Assembly: GCF_000001735.4 (NCBI RefSeq)
Contig: NC_003074.8
Location: 2,666,101 to 2,730,100, forward strand
Length of the DNA stretch: 64,000 nucleotides
Direction: 5' to 3'
Origin: Arabidopsis thaliana
Lineage: Eukaryota > Streptophyta > Magnoliopsida > Brassicales > Brassicaceae
Shown: positions 1 to 11,021 of the stretch, in pieces
Numbering within the stretch: position 1 is the stretch's first letter
Layout of the letters: each line of letters starts with the position of its first letter
Translations under genes and position numbers: made by a program
The notes under the pieces: generated by a model
Database searches by the model: none
Seen by the model: only the letters and a program-made list of their open reading frames with translations
Told to the model about the DNA's origin: nothing

Positions 1-304
1 TATTATACGCCCAATTATAGAAACTCTTGACATGAATCAATCCCATTCTTGATTGTTTCTCTTCAAACAAAAACTAGCCATACAAGGAAAAGGGATCTCT
101 TGTGACAAATCAATCTAGCCAGGAAAGGTTTAACTAGGAAATCGCTAAACTATAATACAAATCGTTTCCCGCATATAGTTCCGATTGCGCTAGCCACTAC
201 TAGCCAGTGTTCTCTTGGATTGAATTCCAAGTATATAGACTCGATAAAAAACCTTAAAGAAATTCAAAAGAAGCCTCATCTCCCGATTCTGGCTACTCGG
301 TTTC
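1..304. other. 3' flank of the BRISC-subunit gene
   Basis: AT-rich sequence downstream of the stop codon of the minus-strand gene that ends at 305. It probably holds that gene's 3' UTR. I see no other coding or RNA feature in it. Confidence 0.6.
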
Positions 305-1352
305 TCAACTTCCTATTATGCTTTTCCTGGAAGAACCATTGAAGATGTTGTATTGGTACAATTCAGTAACATTTTGCTAGACAACAATCAATAACATGAA
401 CAACAAAACCACTTTAATTCTTGAATAGCAATAACATCGAATTTTGAAGATGGTTTTGTACCTGTTGAAATACCCTAGCCGAGCTCTTCTCAACATCAGA
501 AGCCAAGCTCTCGATCTTCGCCAGCATTCTCTCATACATTTCTTCAATCCCGCCTGTGTAATTCGCAGCTTCAGCTCCAACCAAACGTTTCAACTCTCCA
601 ACTTGAAACCCCTCTGCTAACGCATCGATCTCCTTCTGATCTTTCGCTGATTGTTTCTTCGCACTCAAGGAACTCTCATCGCAATCCACGCTCATGGCTG
701 AGCTACTCAACTCGCAGATCAACGGTGGAAATCCCGATTTCGGACTAAACGAACCGTAATGGCCTCGAAACGCTGGTCCAATGTTGACTATACCAACGGA
801 TCTAGGTTCGAGCCGTTGTTTCGAGGATCGGAACTGGTACGCACGGTACTCGTGCGTGTGAATGCACTGATCCGTCAATGGCATAGTAAGAAGAAAGAAC
901 ACGGATGAAGCCATGTTCATCGATCTAGGGTTTTGCAAATCCTCGATTGGTAAGTGAAATTGAGACGAGAGAGACGACGTGACGGCTAACTCTCTCATTG
1001 ATGGACGGTTAGCGGTTTTCCTGCGGGCGGAGAACCACCCAATTAGGTGGTCCGGTGAGTCGACTCGGAGGGAATCGATTCGACGCGAGTCAACTCGGCC
1101 AAGCGGATCGTAGAAGGAGACAGTTTTACCAGAGCAGATAAAGCTTGTAACGGTGGCGACAATTTGATCAGATGAGGAGGAACTCGAGGCGATATCCGCC
1201 GGAGAATCGTCGGATAGATTAGAAGAGACGATTCGGTGGATTTGGCCGAAGATCAAGCCATCGACGTCACTGGGAGAAGATGAAGCTCGTTGAATCAGTG
1301 ACGCCAATGTTGGACCCGAAATCTCGATTTTCTCTAGAGAGAGATCGTCCAT
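305..1352 (-). CDS. BRISC complex subunit Abro1-like (MPN-minus) protein
   Basis: Two coding exons, complement(462..1352 then 305..376), give about 320 aa. The first exon ends ...VFQQ at a GT donor (461-460). A small second exon, acceptor at 378-377, adds about 23 residues and stops at 305-307. The N-terminal 40 residues (ISGPTLASLI, then DGLIFGQI) look like the start of an MPN fold, and no JAMM metal motif (HxH...D) is visible, as expected for the non-catalytic FAM175/Abraxas-Abro1 scaffold. The C-terminal third (about residues 225-300) is helical and likely coiled coil. Abro1-type proteins hold the K63-specific deubiquitinase BRCC36 in BRISC; that role is inferred from the family. I recognise it as the At3g08780 product. 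It diverges from TOL8 with 428 bp between the two start codons. Confidence 0.85.
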
Positions 1353-1780
1353 GGCGACGAGAAGAACACCAAAAGGAAAAGATGTGACGTCACTGAAATC
1401 TCTCTCTGTGCAAATAAAAACGAGATAAAAATTGTATCAGCACATTAGGACGACGTGGCGTTTCGTGTTCTAACGAGTAGTTAGCGTGTCGTTTTTGTGA
1501 AAGAAAATGGGCATAAATGTCCACACTCGAGGCCCGTTATTCACCTTAAAGCCCAATCAAACAGAAAAACATTTTAAAAGGGAAATATGAAAGGTCAATT
1601 AGTTCCTTAATCTTCTGCATTGATGTAGCAGCAACTAGCAACGGTGCTTACAAGTGTCGCCATGTTGTTTCTTAGTTGCAAATTAAGAAGAGAGCAAAAT
1701 ATCTTTTTACAGACTACAAGGAAGAAAACAACACTTCTTAGCTCAGAGTTTTTTGAAGGACAGAGGAAAAAACCAAGAAG
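1353..1780. promoter_or_regulatory. Shared divergent promoter region (BRISC subunit / TOL8)
   Basis: The 428-bp gap between two divergent ATGs must contain both promoters and 5' UTRs. Visible elements are an ACGTGGC (ABRE/G-box-like) core at 1453-1459 and several TGGGC/GCCC site-II-like blocks (1508-1512, 1531-1535, 1550-1554), which are typical TCP-type elements in plant housekeeping promoters. Their function is inferred from motif identity only. Confidence 0.45.
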
Positions 1781-4700
1781 ATGGTGCATCCTTTGGTTGA
1801 TAGAGCTACAAGCGATATGCTCATTGGTCCTGACTGGGCCATGAACCTCGAGATATGTGACATGCTTAATCATGAGCCTGGGTAAGACCTTTTTCACTAA
1901 AATGTATTTGAATGACTGTAAAATCCTTGGTCCAATGCTCTAGGTGATCAATACGAATCAATGTTCTAAAGGAAAAATGGTAATTGTTGACATTGTGATT
2001 TCCTAAAGAGAATCAATGGTAATTTTGTTGATCTCGGTTATACTACATTTGTGTTGATCACTGAAGACTCGGATGGTTCAGATTTGGTTTTGATGTTTTT
2101 TTTTTTGGTTTTATTCCACTTTTCTAATGATATGTGAGTGTGTGTTTGTAGGCAAACGAGAGAGGTAGTGAGTGGCATAAAGAAGAGGCTTACTAGTAGA
2201 ACTTCCAAGGTTCAGCTTCTGGCTCTTACAGTAAGTTCTACTACCAGGGCTTGATATTCATGTTTTGGTTTGGTTTGGTTTGATTTTGGATTCAGTTTCG
2301 GTTTTGCATAGAATGAGATGTTCTTACATTATTAATACCAAACTTCACTTCAGTATGATATGTACACAACCAATAGTATTCAGATATTTACTTTTATTTT
2401 CTTCCTTTTTAAAAATTTATTTATGAGAAGATTAACATATTTTGGTTTTGTTACTTTGTAGTTACTAGAGACAATAATAACCAATTGTGGAGAACTTATT
2501 CATATGCAAGTTGCAGAGAAGGATATACTTCATAAGATGGTGAAGATGGCCAAAAGGAAGGTCAGGCTATGTTTCTTTTAAACGATTGTTTAATCTATAA
2601 CAATAGTTTTGTGTGACACCTAACTTATCATGTTGTTTGTTAAACTTATAGCCTAACATCCAAGTGAAGGAGAAGATATTGATACTTATAGATACTTGGC
2701 AAGAGAGCTTTTCAGGTCCACAAGGAAGACATCCACAATATTACGCAGCATACCAAGAATTGTTGGTATGTTTCATTTTTGCTGTGACATGTCCATTTTA
2801 ATCGAACCGATGGAGATATGGTTTGAATGTTAGTATTTCGTTTAATTTCTTTTATCTGTTTTCAGCGTGCAGGAATTGTATTCCCTCAAAGACCTCAAAT
2901 CACACCCAGTTCAGGACAAAATGGTCCTTCGACAAGGTATCCTCAGAATTCTCGTAACGCTAGACAAGAAGCTATTGATACTTCAACAGAGTCAGAATTT
3001 CCAACTCTGAGGTGTCTATCTTAATTATTGCTCATTATTTTCTAGGAATATTCAACATAAAAAGATTTGATCAAATAGCATTTTTTTGGTTGAAGTTTGA
3101 CAGAAATTCAAAACGCAAGAGGAATTATGGATGTCTTAGCTGAAATGATGAACGCAATAGATGGAAACAACAAAGAGGTATATCTTTTAACACCTAGATT
3201 CTGAAAATTCATATAACATTTTTCGTTAACATTGAATCTACCAAATGAATGTATTTTCTTTTCACCTTTGCAGGGACTTAAACAAGAGGTTGTTGTAGAT
3301 CTTGTTAGCCAATGTCGCACCTATAAACAAAGAGTAGTGCACCTTGTAAACTCGACATCGTAAAGATCTGAAACTTTTACCTGCAAAATTTGTTTTGAAA
3401 CTCTAAACAATTTTGACGAATATATGTTCTTTATACACGTTTTGGTTCATGTGTCAGAGATGAATCTATGCTTTGCCAAGGCCTAGCCTTAAATGACGAT
3501 TTGCAGCGATTACTTGCAAAGCACGAAGCCATCGCCTCTGGAAACAGTATGATTAAAAAAGAAGAAAAATCTAAAAAAGAAGTTCCTAAGGACACAACTC
3601 AAATCATAGATGTTGGTTCAAGGTAAGAAACAGTTCTAGACTTCTAGTTATTAAATGTTTTATTTTGAAATATCTTTGGGTTCTTGACTAAATTGTGTAA
3701 AAACTTAAGAATTATTTTGTTGTTGTATTGTGTGTTATATTTTGATGTATAGGCATTGGTTTAGTGGTTAAGGATTGAAGGTTGAAAGATTAAAAAGATT
3801 GGCCTTTTACACTCTAAAATATTTTTGAACTTCTTTTGCAGTGAGACCAAAAATGGTAGTGTTGTGGCTTATACAACCAATGGTCCAAAAATAGACCTTC
3901 TAAGTGGTGATGACTTCGAGACTCCGAATGCGGATAACTCATTAGCTCTTGTTCCTCTCGGACCTCCACAACCAAGTAGCCCCGTAGCAAAGCCAGATAA
4001 TTCCATCGTCTTAATCGATATGTTGTCAGATAATAACTGCGAAAGCTCTACTCCAACTTCGAATCCTCACGCAAATCATCAGAAGGTGCAACAAAATTAC
4101 TCGAATGGATTTGGACCTGGCCATCAAGAGCAATCTTATTATGGTCAAGGGTCATCTGCTCCTGTTTGGAATCTCCAAATTACTCAACAACCATCTTCTC
4201 CTGCCTACGGAAACCAACCATTTTCGCCTAACTTTAGCCCGCCCGCCTCTCCTCACTATGGTATTCATTTTGGACCTGAAACTCAAGACTGATATCAGTA
4301 CCTATAGAAAACTCAAACTAATCCTAACTTGTTTTCCCTTTGCATCGTTGTCTCTTGTGGTCTATAAGGTGGACAAAACAACAACGTTCTGGCATTACCT
4401 CCACCACCATGGGAAGCTCAATCTCCAAGCTCTAGCCCTCAATACTCTCCTACACATCCAATGCAAGTGACTCAAGTGGTCATCACCACACACACACATC
4501 AACCCCTCGGTTACAACCCTCAAGGCGGCTCTCCTCATGCTACCAACAACAACAACAACAACATGTTCGGGATGTTCCTCCCTCCAATGACAGGAGGCCA
4601 CATGCCGCCACCCTTTGGCCACAACGGACACGTCACAAACAACAATTATAATCCCAACATGTACGGAGGCTATGGAGGACAAGCTCAGCCACCACAACAG

Positions 4701-4901
4701 TATCTTGTAGAACAACAAATGTACGGAATGTCTCTTCAAGACAATGGAAACAACAATACTAATCCCTACCAAGTTTCTTCTCATCAGCCTCCACCAATGA
4801 TGAAGCCTATGAATAAGAAACCAGAAGACAAGTTGTTTGGTGATCTTGTTGAACTCTCCAAGTTCAAGAAACCCACTTCAGGACGAGCTGGTAGTATGTA
4901 A
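1781..4901 (+). CDS. TOL8: TOM1-like ESCRT-0-type ubiquitin receptor (VHS-GAT protein)
   Basis: Ten exons: 1781..1881, 2152..2230, 2462..2560, 2652..2765, 2866..3011, 3096..3177, 3274..3359, 3458..3622, 3842..4260, 4369..4901. All junctions are GT-AG and in frame, giving 607 aa. Residues about 1-140 form a VHS domain ([38 protein letters not shown]). Residues about 180-270 match a GAT domain ([35 protein letters not shown]). The rest is a disordered tail rich in Asn, Gln, Pro and Gly. TOL proteins replace ESCRT-0 in plants: they bind ubiquitinated membrane cargo and feed it to multivesicular bodies. I recognise this as TOL8 (At3g08790). Exon 6 must start at 3096, because the AG at 3102-3103 would shift the frame into an early stop. 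Confidence 0.92.
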
Positions 4902-5047
4902 AATCCACACTTTTCTCCCAAATTATAGATTTCAAAAATGTTGACTTTATTTTTTGTTTGACTTCGATAAAGAACACCGAATTTTTAAAATAAATATCTT
5001 TTGTCACCATATAATAACAGTTCAGAGTTTCTCACTTCTTCTTCTTC

Positions 5048-8000
5048 ATGACTTCATCAATGGAGGAAGACGACTCGATTTCTCCTGAATCAATCTCTCT
5101 CGACACTCTAGCTTCTATTAGGTCACTCATTATCAACGCCGACACTTCCGACTCGGTGATTTCCTCGGTGTTCGATTTCCTTACTGGTCTTCTGAGCCGA
5201 GGGAACTCGGCGATTCTTCACCATGTCCTCAAGCTACTCTCCGACCTTGCTTTCCGGCGAAAGGAATTAGCACCACAAATCTTCGATTCAATCCTGTCCA
5301 ACTTACTCCGCCTTCATAACACCGTCGCTGAGGCGAGCCACGAACGCGCCGCCGTGGAATCGCTTGCGGTGCTTGCGTCATTATCCGAACGAACCCCTAG
5401 CATCGCCGCCGCGCTTTCCAAAATCGACGACGAGGTATTTGCGTCGATTTGCCTCGGAGCACCTATATCTTCTCGGCTGTGGCTACTTAGGAACGCGGAT
5501 AGGTTCAATGTTCCGTCGTCTGTACTATTCACCTTGTTTTTAGGGTTTAGTAAGGATCCGTATCCATATATCAGAAAAGTAGCTCTCGATGGACTGATTA
5601 ATATATGTAACGCTGGTGACTTCAATCACACTCATGCCGTAGAAGGTTGCTATACTCGTGCTGTTGAGCTTCTAAGCGATGCTGAAGATAGCGTCAGATC
5701 TTCTGCAGTTCGTGCCGTGAGTTATTTCTCTGATTGATGAAATTGCGGTTGTAATAATTGTTATATGCTAGACATCATATCATATCTGATTGGCGGTTTG
5801 AAACTTTTTCAAAGTTCAGGTCAGTGTGTGGGGCAAAGTGATGATAGCATCCAAGGAAGAAGAGATGAACAGAAGGGATTGTACAGATGCTGTTTTTCTC
5901 CAGGTAATTAGCGAATACCAATTTCGTTTTTGGAACTTAAATAACCAAATATTTTATGTTTTCTTATACACTTGCTCTCAGCTTTGTTCTGTAGTGAGAG
6001 ATATGAGTGTAGACGTGAGGGTTGAGGTCTTCAAGGCATTTGGGATAATAGGAACTGCATCAGAAAGCATTATATTGCAAACACTTTCTAAAAAAGTATT
6101 GGGAGCTGGAAAAGGGAAGAAACCGCAGAATCTTCTTTCTAATGGATCAGCTGATGTCAGTTCTGCAGCTGGAGTTTACATCCATGGTTTTGAAGATGAA
6201 TTCTACGAGGTACTCTTATGATAAATTTCCTTTCTCGTTTTGTCTGTGCAACATGATTCCATTATGTGCAAACCATTTAAGTAGGTGTTTAAGAAGTTTA
6301 GTTGAGTTTTTATTGTTGCTGGACTAATACATACAGCATTTGCATGCATCATTTTGAAGGTACGGGAAGCTGCGGTTGACTCCTTCCACTCCCTCTCAGT
6401 AAATTCTATCAAATTCCCAGATGAAGCTGTGTATTTATTGATGGATATGCTATACGATGATTATATGGTTGTGAGGTTGAAAGCTTTAAAGGCATTGCAT
6501 CATATAGCAGACTTGGGGAACCTGAAGATACAGGAAACTTATATGCCTGCCGTAAGTCACCATATTCTTTTTGCTCTTTTTTTCTTGCTATAGTACTGTT
6601 TAGGTAAAAAGCTAATGAAAATGCAGCTGCAATACTTCTCTTGCTATACTTAATAAGTTTGGTGTCTTGTCTCGAGTTATCCAGATTTTATGCATATCAC
6701 CTCCTATCGGTTTATGCCCAATGGAGTAGCTTCAGAATTGTTTGCTCTCTAGGGCCTAATGCTTAATAGGACATTAATTGATTTGCTACTAAACTAACCC
6801 CGGTGTCATGAACTCCATGTGTTGTCACCTTGTTCGATTTGGCTATTTTTTTGCTATGAGTTGTGATGAAGAGCTATTACTTGACTTTGCAGTTTTTGGA
6901 TGCTATTGTTGATACTTCTGAAAACATAAGAGTTGAGGCTAGAAACATTCTTAAATTGGCAAAGCTGCCTGATCTGAAGCTGGTCAACAAATGTATTGAC
7001 GGTGTCCTGAAAAGTTTAGAGATGTATCCACAGGTTGGCACACTTACCTATAAAGTTCAATTAGCTTCTGATTTCATCATTTCTTTCTTTTTCTTTTCGT
7101 GAACCTCAAATTTTTTGCTGTTTCATCCTAGGACGAACCTGATATCTTGTCTGCTCTGTTCCATTTCGGACAAAACCACACAAATTTCTTAGTCAGTATG
7201 GTCAAGAGATTTAGTGAAAAGGTAAGCGAGCCTTTTTTTTCACTCTTTTTCAGGATTCGTCAACTATAGGCATACTAATCATTTCTTTGCTCACTTTTGC
7301 ATGCTCTTCAGTTAGGGACAGCTTCTGGAAGTAAAGCGGAATTCAATAGCCGGCAGTTATCTGCTTCTCTGACGCTGATAATCTCAGCCCCTCTCTCAAA
7401 CAAACAAAGCATCACTTCGATACCACCTCTGGCATTTTCATATTCACTTGCAATGCTGGGGAAATTCTCTAGTGGACTTCATGATATGATGGACCAGGAT
7501 ATGCTTCTGGCTTACTTGACTCATTGCGCTATTCTTTCTTCTTCTTCTGGGACAGAATTCAACAAAGGAGATGTATTTTTTCATGCATATAGAGACAGTA
7601 ATGCAGATCTTGCGGGAAACCCCGTCCTACTACCAGGTAAAGATATACCTGCTGAGAGCAAATACATGGCTTGCAAAGCAGAACTGGAAATTGGAAATCA
7701 AGCACTTAAGTTTGTTAACCATATACTGTTGAAAATAAAGGCTGCCTGGCTGTTATCACAATCAGGGTGCTCGAAAGAAGCACTCCGAGCATTGAGGTTT
7801 TATAGCTTACAATCTATTGATTTCCCAGCCTCTGTATTACTGTTTCATGTGTACTCTAAACTAATGTGTTTCTTGTCATCCTGTCCAGGGCTTGCAAACA
7901 GGAGTTAGCAACTTTGACAGCCGATTCTTCAATCTCCAAAGGTACATTGGACTTTATTTGTCAGTACGTTCACGTTATAGAACTTCTCGTTCAAGTATGG

Positions 8001-8810
8001 CCTCATTTTAATTACTCAAGACACATCAGCACGTGTAGTTCTGTAGAAGTGGAACTACTGATGGAAGAGGTAGAGATAAAACTCATGGAGATAAGGTGTA
8101 GATTCACAGGCCTGTCTACGGAGGAGTCATTAGTATTGGAGCTAGTAATTTTTGGTTGCTTGTTAAGGCTATATAAATTTGAGATTTGCTGCCGCCTTAG
8201 CTGCATGGAGAAGCTATCTTCAACAATATCTCAATTAGAGCTCCACCATGAACAACAATGCACCAAACCATCAGATTTTCTAACTGAAACTAAGAAGTCA
8301 TTGGAAGAGTTTGGGAGCTCTGACGATATAAATAGCTGTAGACTGCTTGATCTCATCAAGATATTCAAATGCTTCTCTCCGGAACAGTTTACGTTTTCTG
8401 TTAATCTGCAGTGTGTCAGTGCAGAGGTAGAGGTTCCTGGTAATGGTCCTTACAGTCCGATTTCCTTTGTGCCTGGTCTCCCGGTGGCTATACCGTGTGA
8501 GATCACACTGCTTAATGTGCCAAGAGATACCTGTTTATGGCTGAGAATATCAAGAAACGATGAAACTTGCCAATTTGTGTACTTGGATCCAAACCTCTAC
8601 AATGGAAATGGGAGAGAGAAGAGGTTCATGTTTACTGCAGTAACGTACATGACCCCAAGGGCTGTTGTGTTCACATTGCGGGTCTCAATAGGCATTGAGT
8701 GTTTGTTTGAAGACATTTGTTACAGAAAACAGCGTCATGGTCCCAAGCATCCAGTGGCCTATCTGTGTAAGGAAAGAGAAATTCACCTTTCTCTTGTTTC
8801 AAGAACCTAA
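5048..8810 (+). CDS. SIEL: ARM/HEAT-repeat protein SIEL (Integrator subunit 4-like)
   Basis: Eight exons: 5048..5716, 5820..5903, 5982..6209, 6360..6551, 6893..7033, 7132..7221, 7312..7796, 7889..8810. All are GT-AG and in frame, giving 936 aa. The N-terminal two thirds is a run of helical ARM/HEAT units (for example DPYPYIRKVALDGLINIC, AEDSVRSSAVRAV, DDYMVVRLKALKAL). The C-terminal part is beta-rich and resembles the INTS4 C-terminal region. In Arabidopsis, SIEL binds SHORT-ROOT and other mobile transcription factors and helps their cell-to-cell movement; loss is embryo lethal. The family resemblance also suggests a role in snRNA 3'-end processing. The penultimate intron (7797-7888) must be removed from ...GCATTGAG to keep frame; leaving it in gives an early stop. 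I recognise At3g08800. Confidence 0.9.
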
Positions 8811-9530
8811 AATGTCAGTAAACGTACTATGTGAGGTATTCTTCACATTAATGAGTCTCCAGAGAGAACCCGTCATGGCTTTAAAAGAGCTGGTAATTTG
8901 GCTAAACGACTAAGAGGGTTGACATGGGATGTGCGATGCTGCCGAACATAGAGTTTGGAAGAAGATTTAAAGTGTTACTACTTTTGTAGCTACTCATTGA
9001 GACAAGTTTTTGCGAAAATGCAAAGGCCAATGCCAGTAACCAAAAACAATATATACAACTTTGTTGTGATATGAATATGGGCGATTTTCCAGAGCCATAA
9101 AATCAGTTGGGGATATGAATATGGGCGATTTTTTTGTTGTGAGCTTGTCAATATATACAAGTTTGTACAGTTTTAAATAACAGTGACTCAATAAAAAAAT
9201 TAGAATACATATCTACGAGTTTTTGTTATTGAACCATAAGACTGAAATATTGTGGATTATTTAGCCAACAATTTGAGCGTTTAGTTTCAAATCCATCAGA
9301 GAAACACTCTTAACAATTCATGAAACACTCTTTAACACTCTTACATTTCTTATGCAACATTTTAGCTTCCAACATTTCAACACAAAAAGTGCTTCAAACA
9401 ACGTTTTGGTCTGGAAAAAAAAAACAACGTTTTGGTCAGAAAATAAGCTTAACAAATAACGAGTGACATAATATGATTAGAAGTGAAACAAGAGACACAA
9501 AGTCACTCTTCAATCTTTGTGACGCATTCA
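8811..9530. other. Convergent 3' region between SIEL and the F-box gene
   Basis: AT-rich spacer holding the 3' UTRs of two convergent genes. It contains a 21-nt direct repeat (9068-9088 and 9112-9132) and a second short repeat of ACAACGTTTTGGTC near 9399 and 9424. I see no coding gene in it; the open frame to 8913 is a shadow. Confidence 0.5.
9068..9132. repeat. Spaced 21-nt direct repeat
   Basis: The 21 bases at 9068-9088 (GATATGAATATGGGC followed by GATTTT) recur exactly at 9112-9132, 44 nt apart. They sit in the 3' flank of SIEL. It looks like a small local duplication; no function is implied. Confidence 0.7.
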
Positions 9531-10589
9531 TCAAAGAGTAGCAACAAGAACCTTCACAAGATCATACGATGTAGGGACTGTAAGTAAATCATCAACCCAC
9601 TCAACCTTCCCCCAAATTTGACAACTTTTCTCCCGAAATACAAAACTTGTGCGCCTTTCAAGCGCAATCACCGCACACTGAATCGTCTTATGAAAGCCAT
9701 GATGATAAGGCAATTGATCCCACAAGACCGCCATCTTTCCACCATAATCAGCCAATATAACACAAGCACCCGCAGAGAACTTAGGTAGCTGAAACAAACC
9801 CCTCAAATCTTTCCACCTTCTTACCTCAGTGTCATACCATCTGAACATTCCATCGGATACAGAGTACGAAACGTTATCTATCACGCAATAAGAATCTGGA
9901 AGCATAAAACTACCCGCCCCAAGTCCAACTAGGTGATCCCATCTACCTTCCTTGGAATTGTAAGCAAACACCTTAAAGGAGTTTTTCCGGGAATCAGAAT
10001 ACCCATGGCCGCCTTGGTTTCCATCACGGACGCTAGCAGAAATTGAACTTAGCTCCACCGGCAAGCTTGGAGCCTCCCGCCACGTGTGAGACTGACAATC
10101 CAGAATTGAGACGCTAGAGGAGGAGGACGCTTTGTTGATGGATCCGCAAATGTTATAGATATCAGAACCAACCGCCACGAGACTCGAAGATCGTACATTA
10201 GGAGAACCACCGGGAATTGGGACTCTAGCCAAAGCATAACCACTTGACTTCCTCTCCTCATAGGTTAGGGTTTGATCAGGTTTACGGCTGAGGCTAAACC
10301 AGCGATAACCAGTAGAGCACCGTAAGCACACGTAGAGACAGATCTCGGTGTTTCCCGAGAGTGACCTGGCTTTGTAAAGCTCTGGTGAAGCTAGGAGAGA
10401 TCGAAAGCTCTCGGATACGTGTGAGAGAGTCGGATAGTACAATCTTGAGACGCGTGCGAAGATGCTCAATAGCACATCATCGGGAAGTGACGGTGACGGG
10501 TTTTGGGTCGAATGCGGCTTTGACCACCGACTCCTCTTCCTCTTTCTTTCCGGGTAAGACATTGACGGAGTTGAATCGCCGTTGATCAA
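9531..10589 (-). CDS. F-box / kelch-type protein
   Basis: Intronless ORF of 352 aa. Residues about 30-75 are an F-box (SLPDDVLLSIFARVSRLYYPTL, then SFRSLLASPELYKAR). After it come kelch-like blades (VGSDIYNICGSI, CQSHTWREAPSLP, VIDNVSYSVSDGMFRWYD, WKDLRGL). F-box proteins are substrate adaptors of SCF ubiquitin ligases; the target here is unknown. It belongs to the large, fast-evolving Arabidopsis F-box/kelch family and I place it as At3g08810. A second in-frame Met (residue 10) could also be the start. A basic stretch (ERKRKRSRW) precedes the F-box. Confidence 0.85.
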   Translation of the reverse strand: MINGDSTPSMSYPERKRKRSRWSKPHSTQNPSPSLPDDVLLSIFARVSRLYYPTLSHVSESFRSLLASPELYKARSLSGNTEICLYVCLRCSTGYRWFSLSRKPDQTLTYEERKSSGYALARVPIPGGSPNVRSSSLVAVGSDIYNICGSINKASSSSSVSILDCQSHTWREAPSLPVELSSISASVRDGNQGGHGYSDSRKNSFKVFAYNSKEGRWDHLVGLGAGSFMLPDSYCVIDNVSYSVSDGMFRWYDTEVRRWKDLRGLFQLPKFSAGACVILADYGGKMAVLWDQLPYHHGFHKTIQCAVIALERRTSFVFREKSCQIWGKVEWVDDLLTVPTSYDLVKVLVATL

Positions 10590-11021
10590 CCAGGGAATGT
10601 AATTTAGGGATTTGTGGATATATTTTGTTGTGGCGGCAATATTACTACTATTTATAGAGTTGCTTGGGCTTTTTGGGCCGTTACTATAATTGCAACATTT
10701 TGATCATACATGTTTGAGATGGACCAATGGACATTGATTTGTTTGATATGTCTTCTTGTAGTATTGAGTTATGTACTACTCCACAAACCGGACTTAAATC
10801 TATATGCAACAAGTTTAAAATTCATACTTTGATTTTGTTCATCAATATGTACTATTTATCTAGTATGTTTAGACATGTGACATGTCAAAAAAGGTATATT
10901 TCTGTCTCTGCCAACTTTTCTTAAAAACCATGTAACACCAAAAATATGTTTATTTCTTCCAAAAATGTCAAAGCTACAAAACAATTACGTTTTCACATCA
11001 GTTTGTTTTACCATAGCGAGC
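10590..11021. promoter_or_regulatory. F-box gene promoter / PPR gene 3' flank
   Basis: Upstream of the F-box gene, two site-II-type motifs lie side by side, TGGGCT at 10665-10670 and TGGGCC at 10674-10679, about 80 bp from the start codon. The rest is AT-rich, probably including the PPR 3' UTR. No other gene is visible. Confidence 0.4.

Noticed and set aside
4395..4784. 129-codon minus-strand open frame rich in Val and His
   Set aside because: Antisense to the Asn/Gln/Pro-rich TOL8 tail; low complexity explains the lack of stops.
7866..7890. A second start for the last SIEL exon at the ATG near 7866
   Set aside because: It lies inside the last intron. Splicing 7796 to 7889 joins both frames into one protein (ALR/ACKQEL), so no separate gene is needed.
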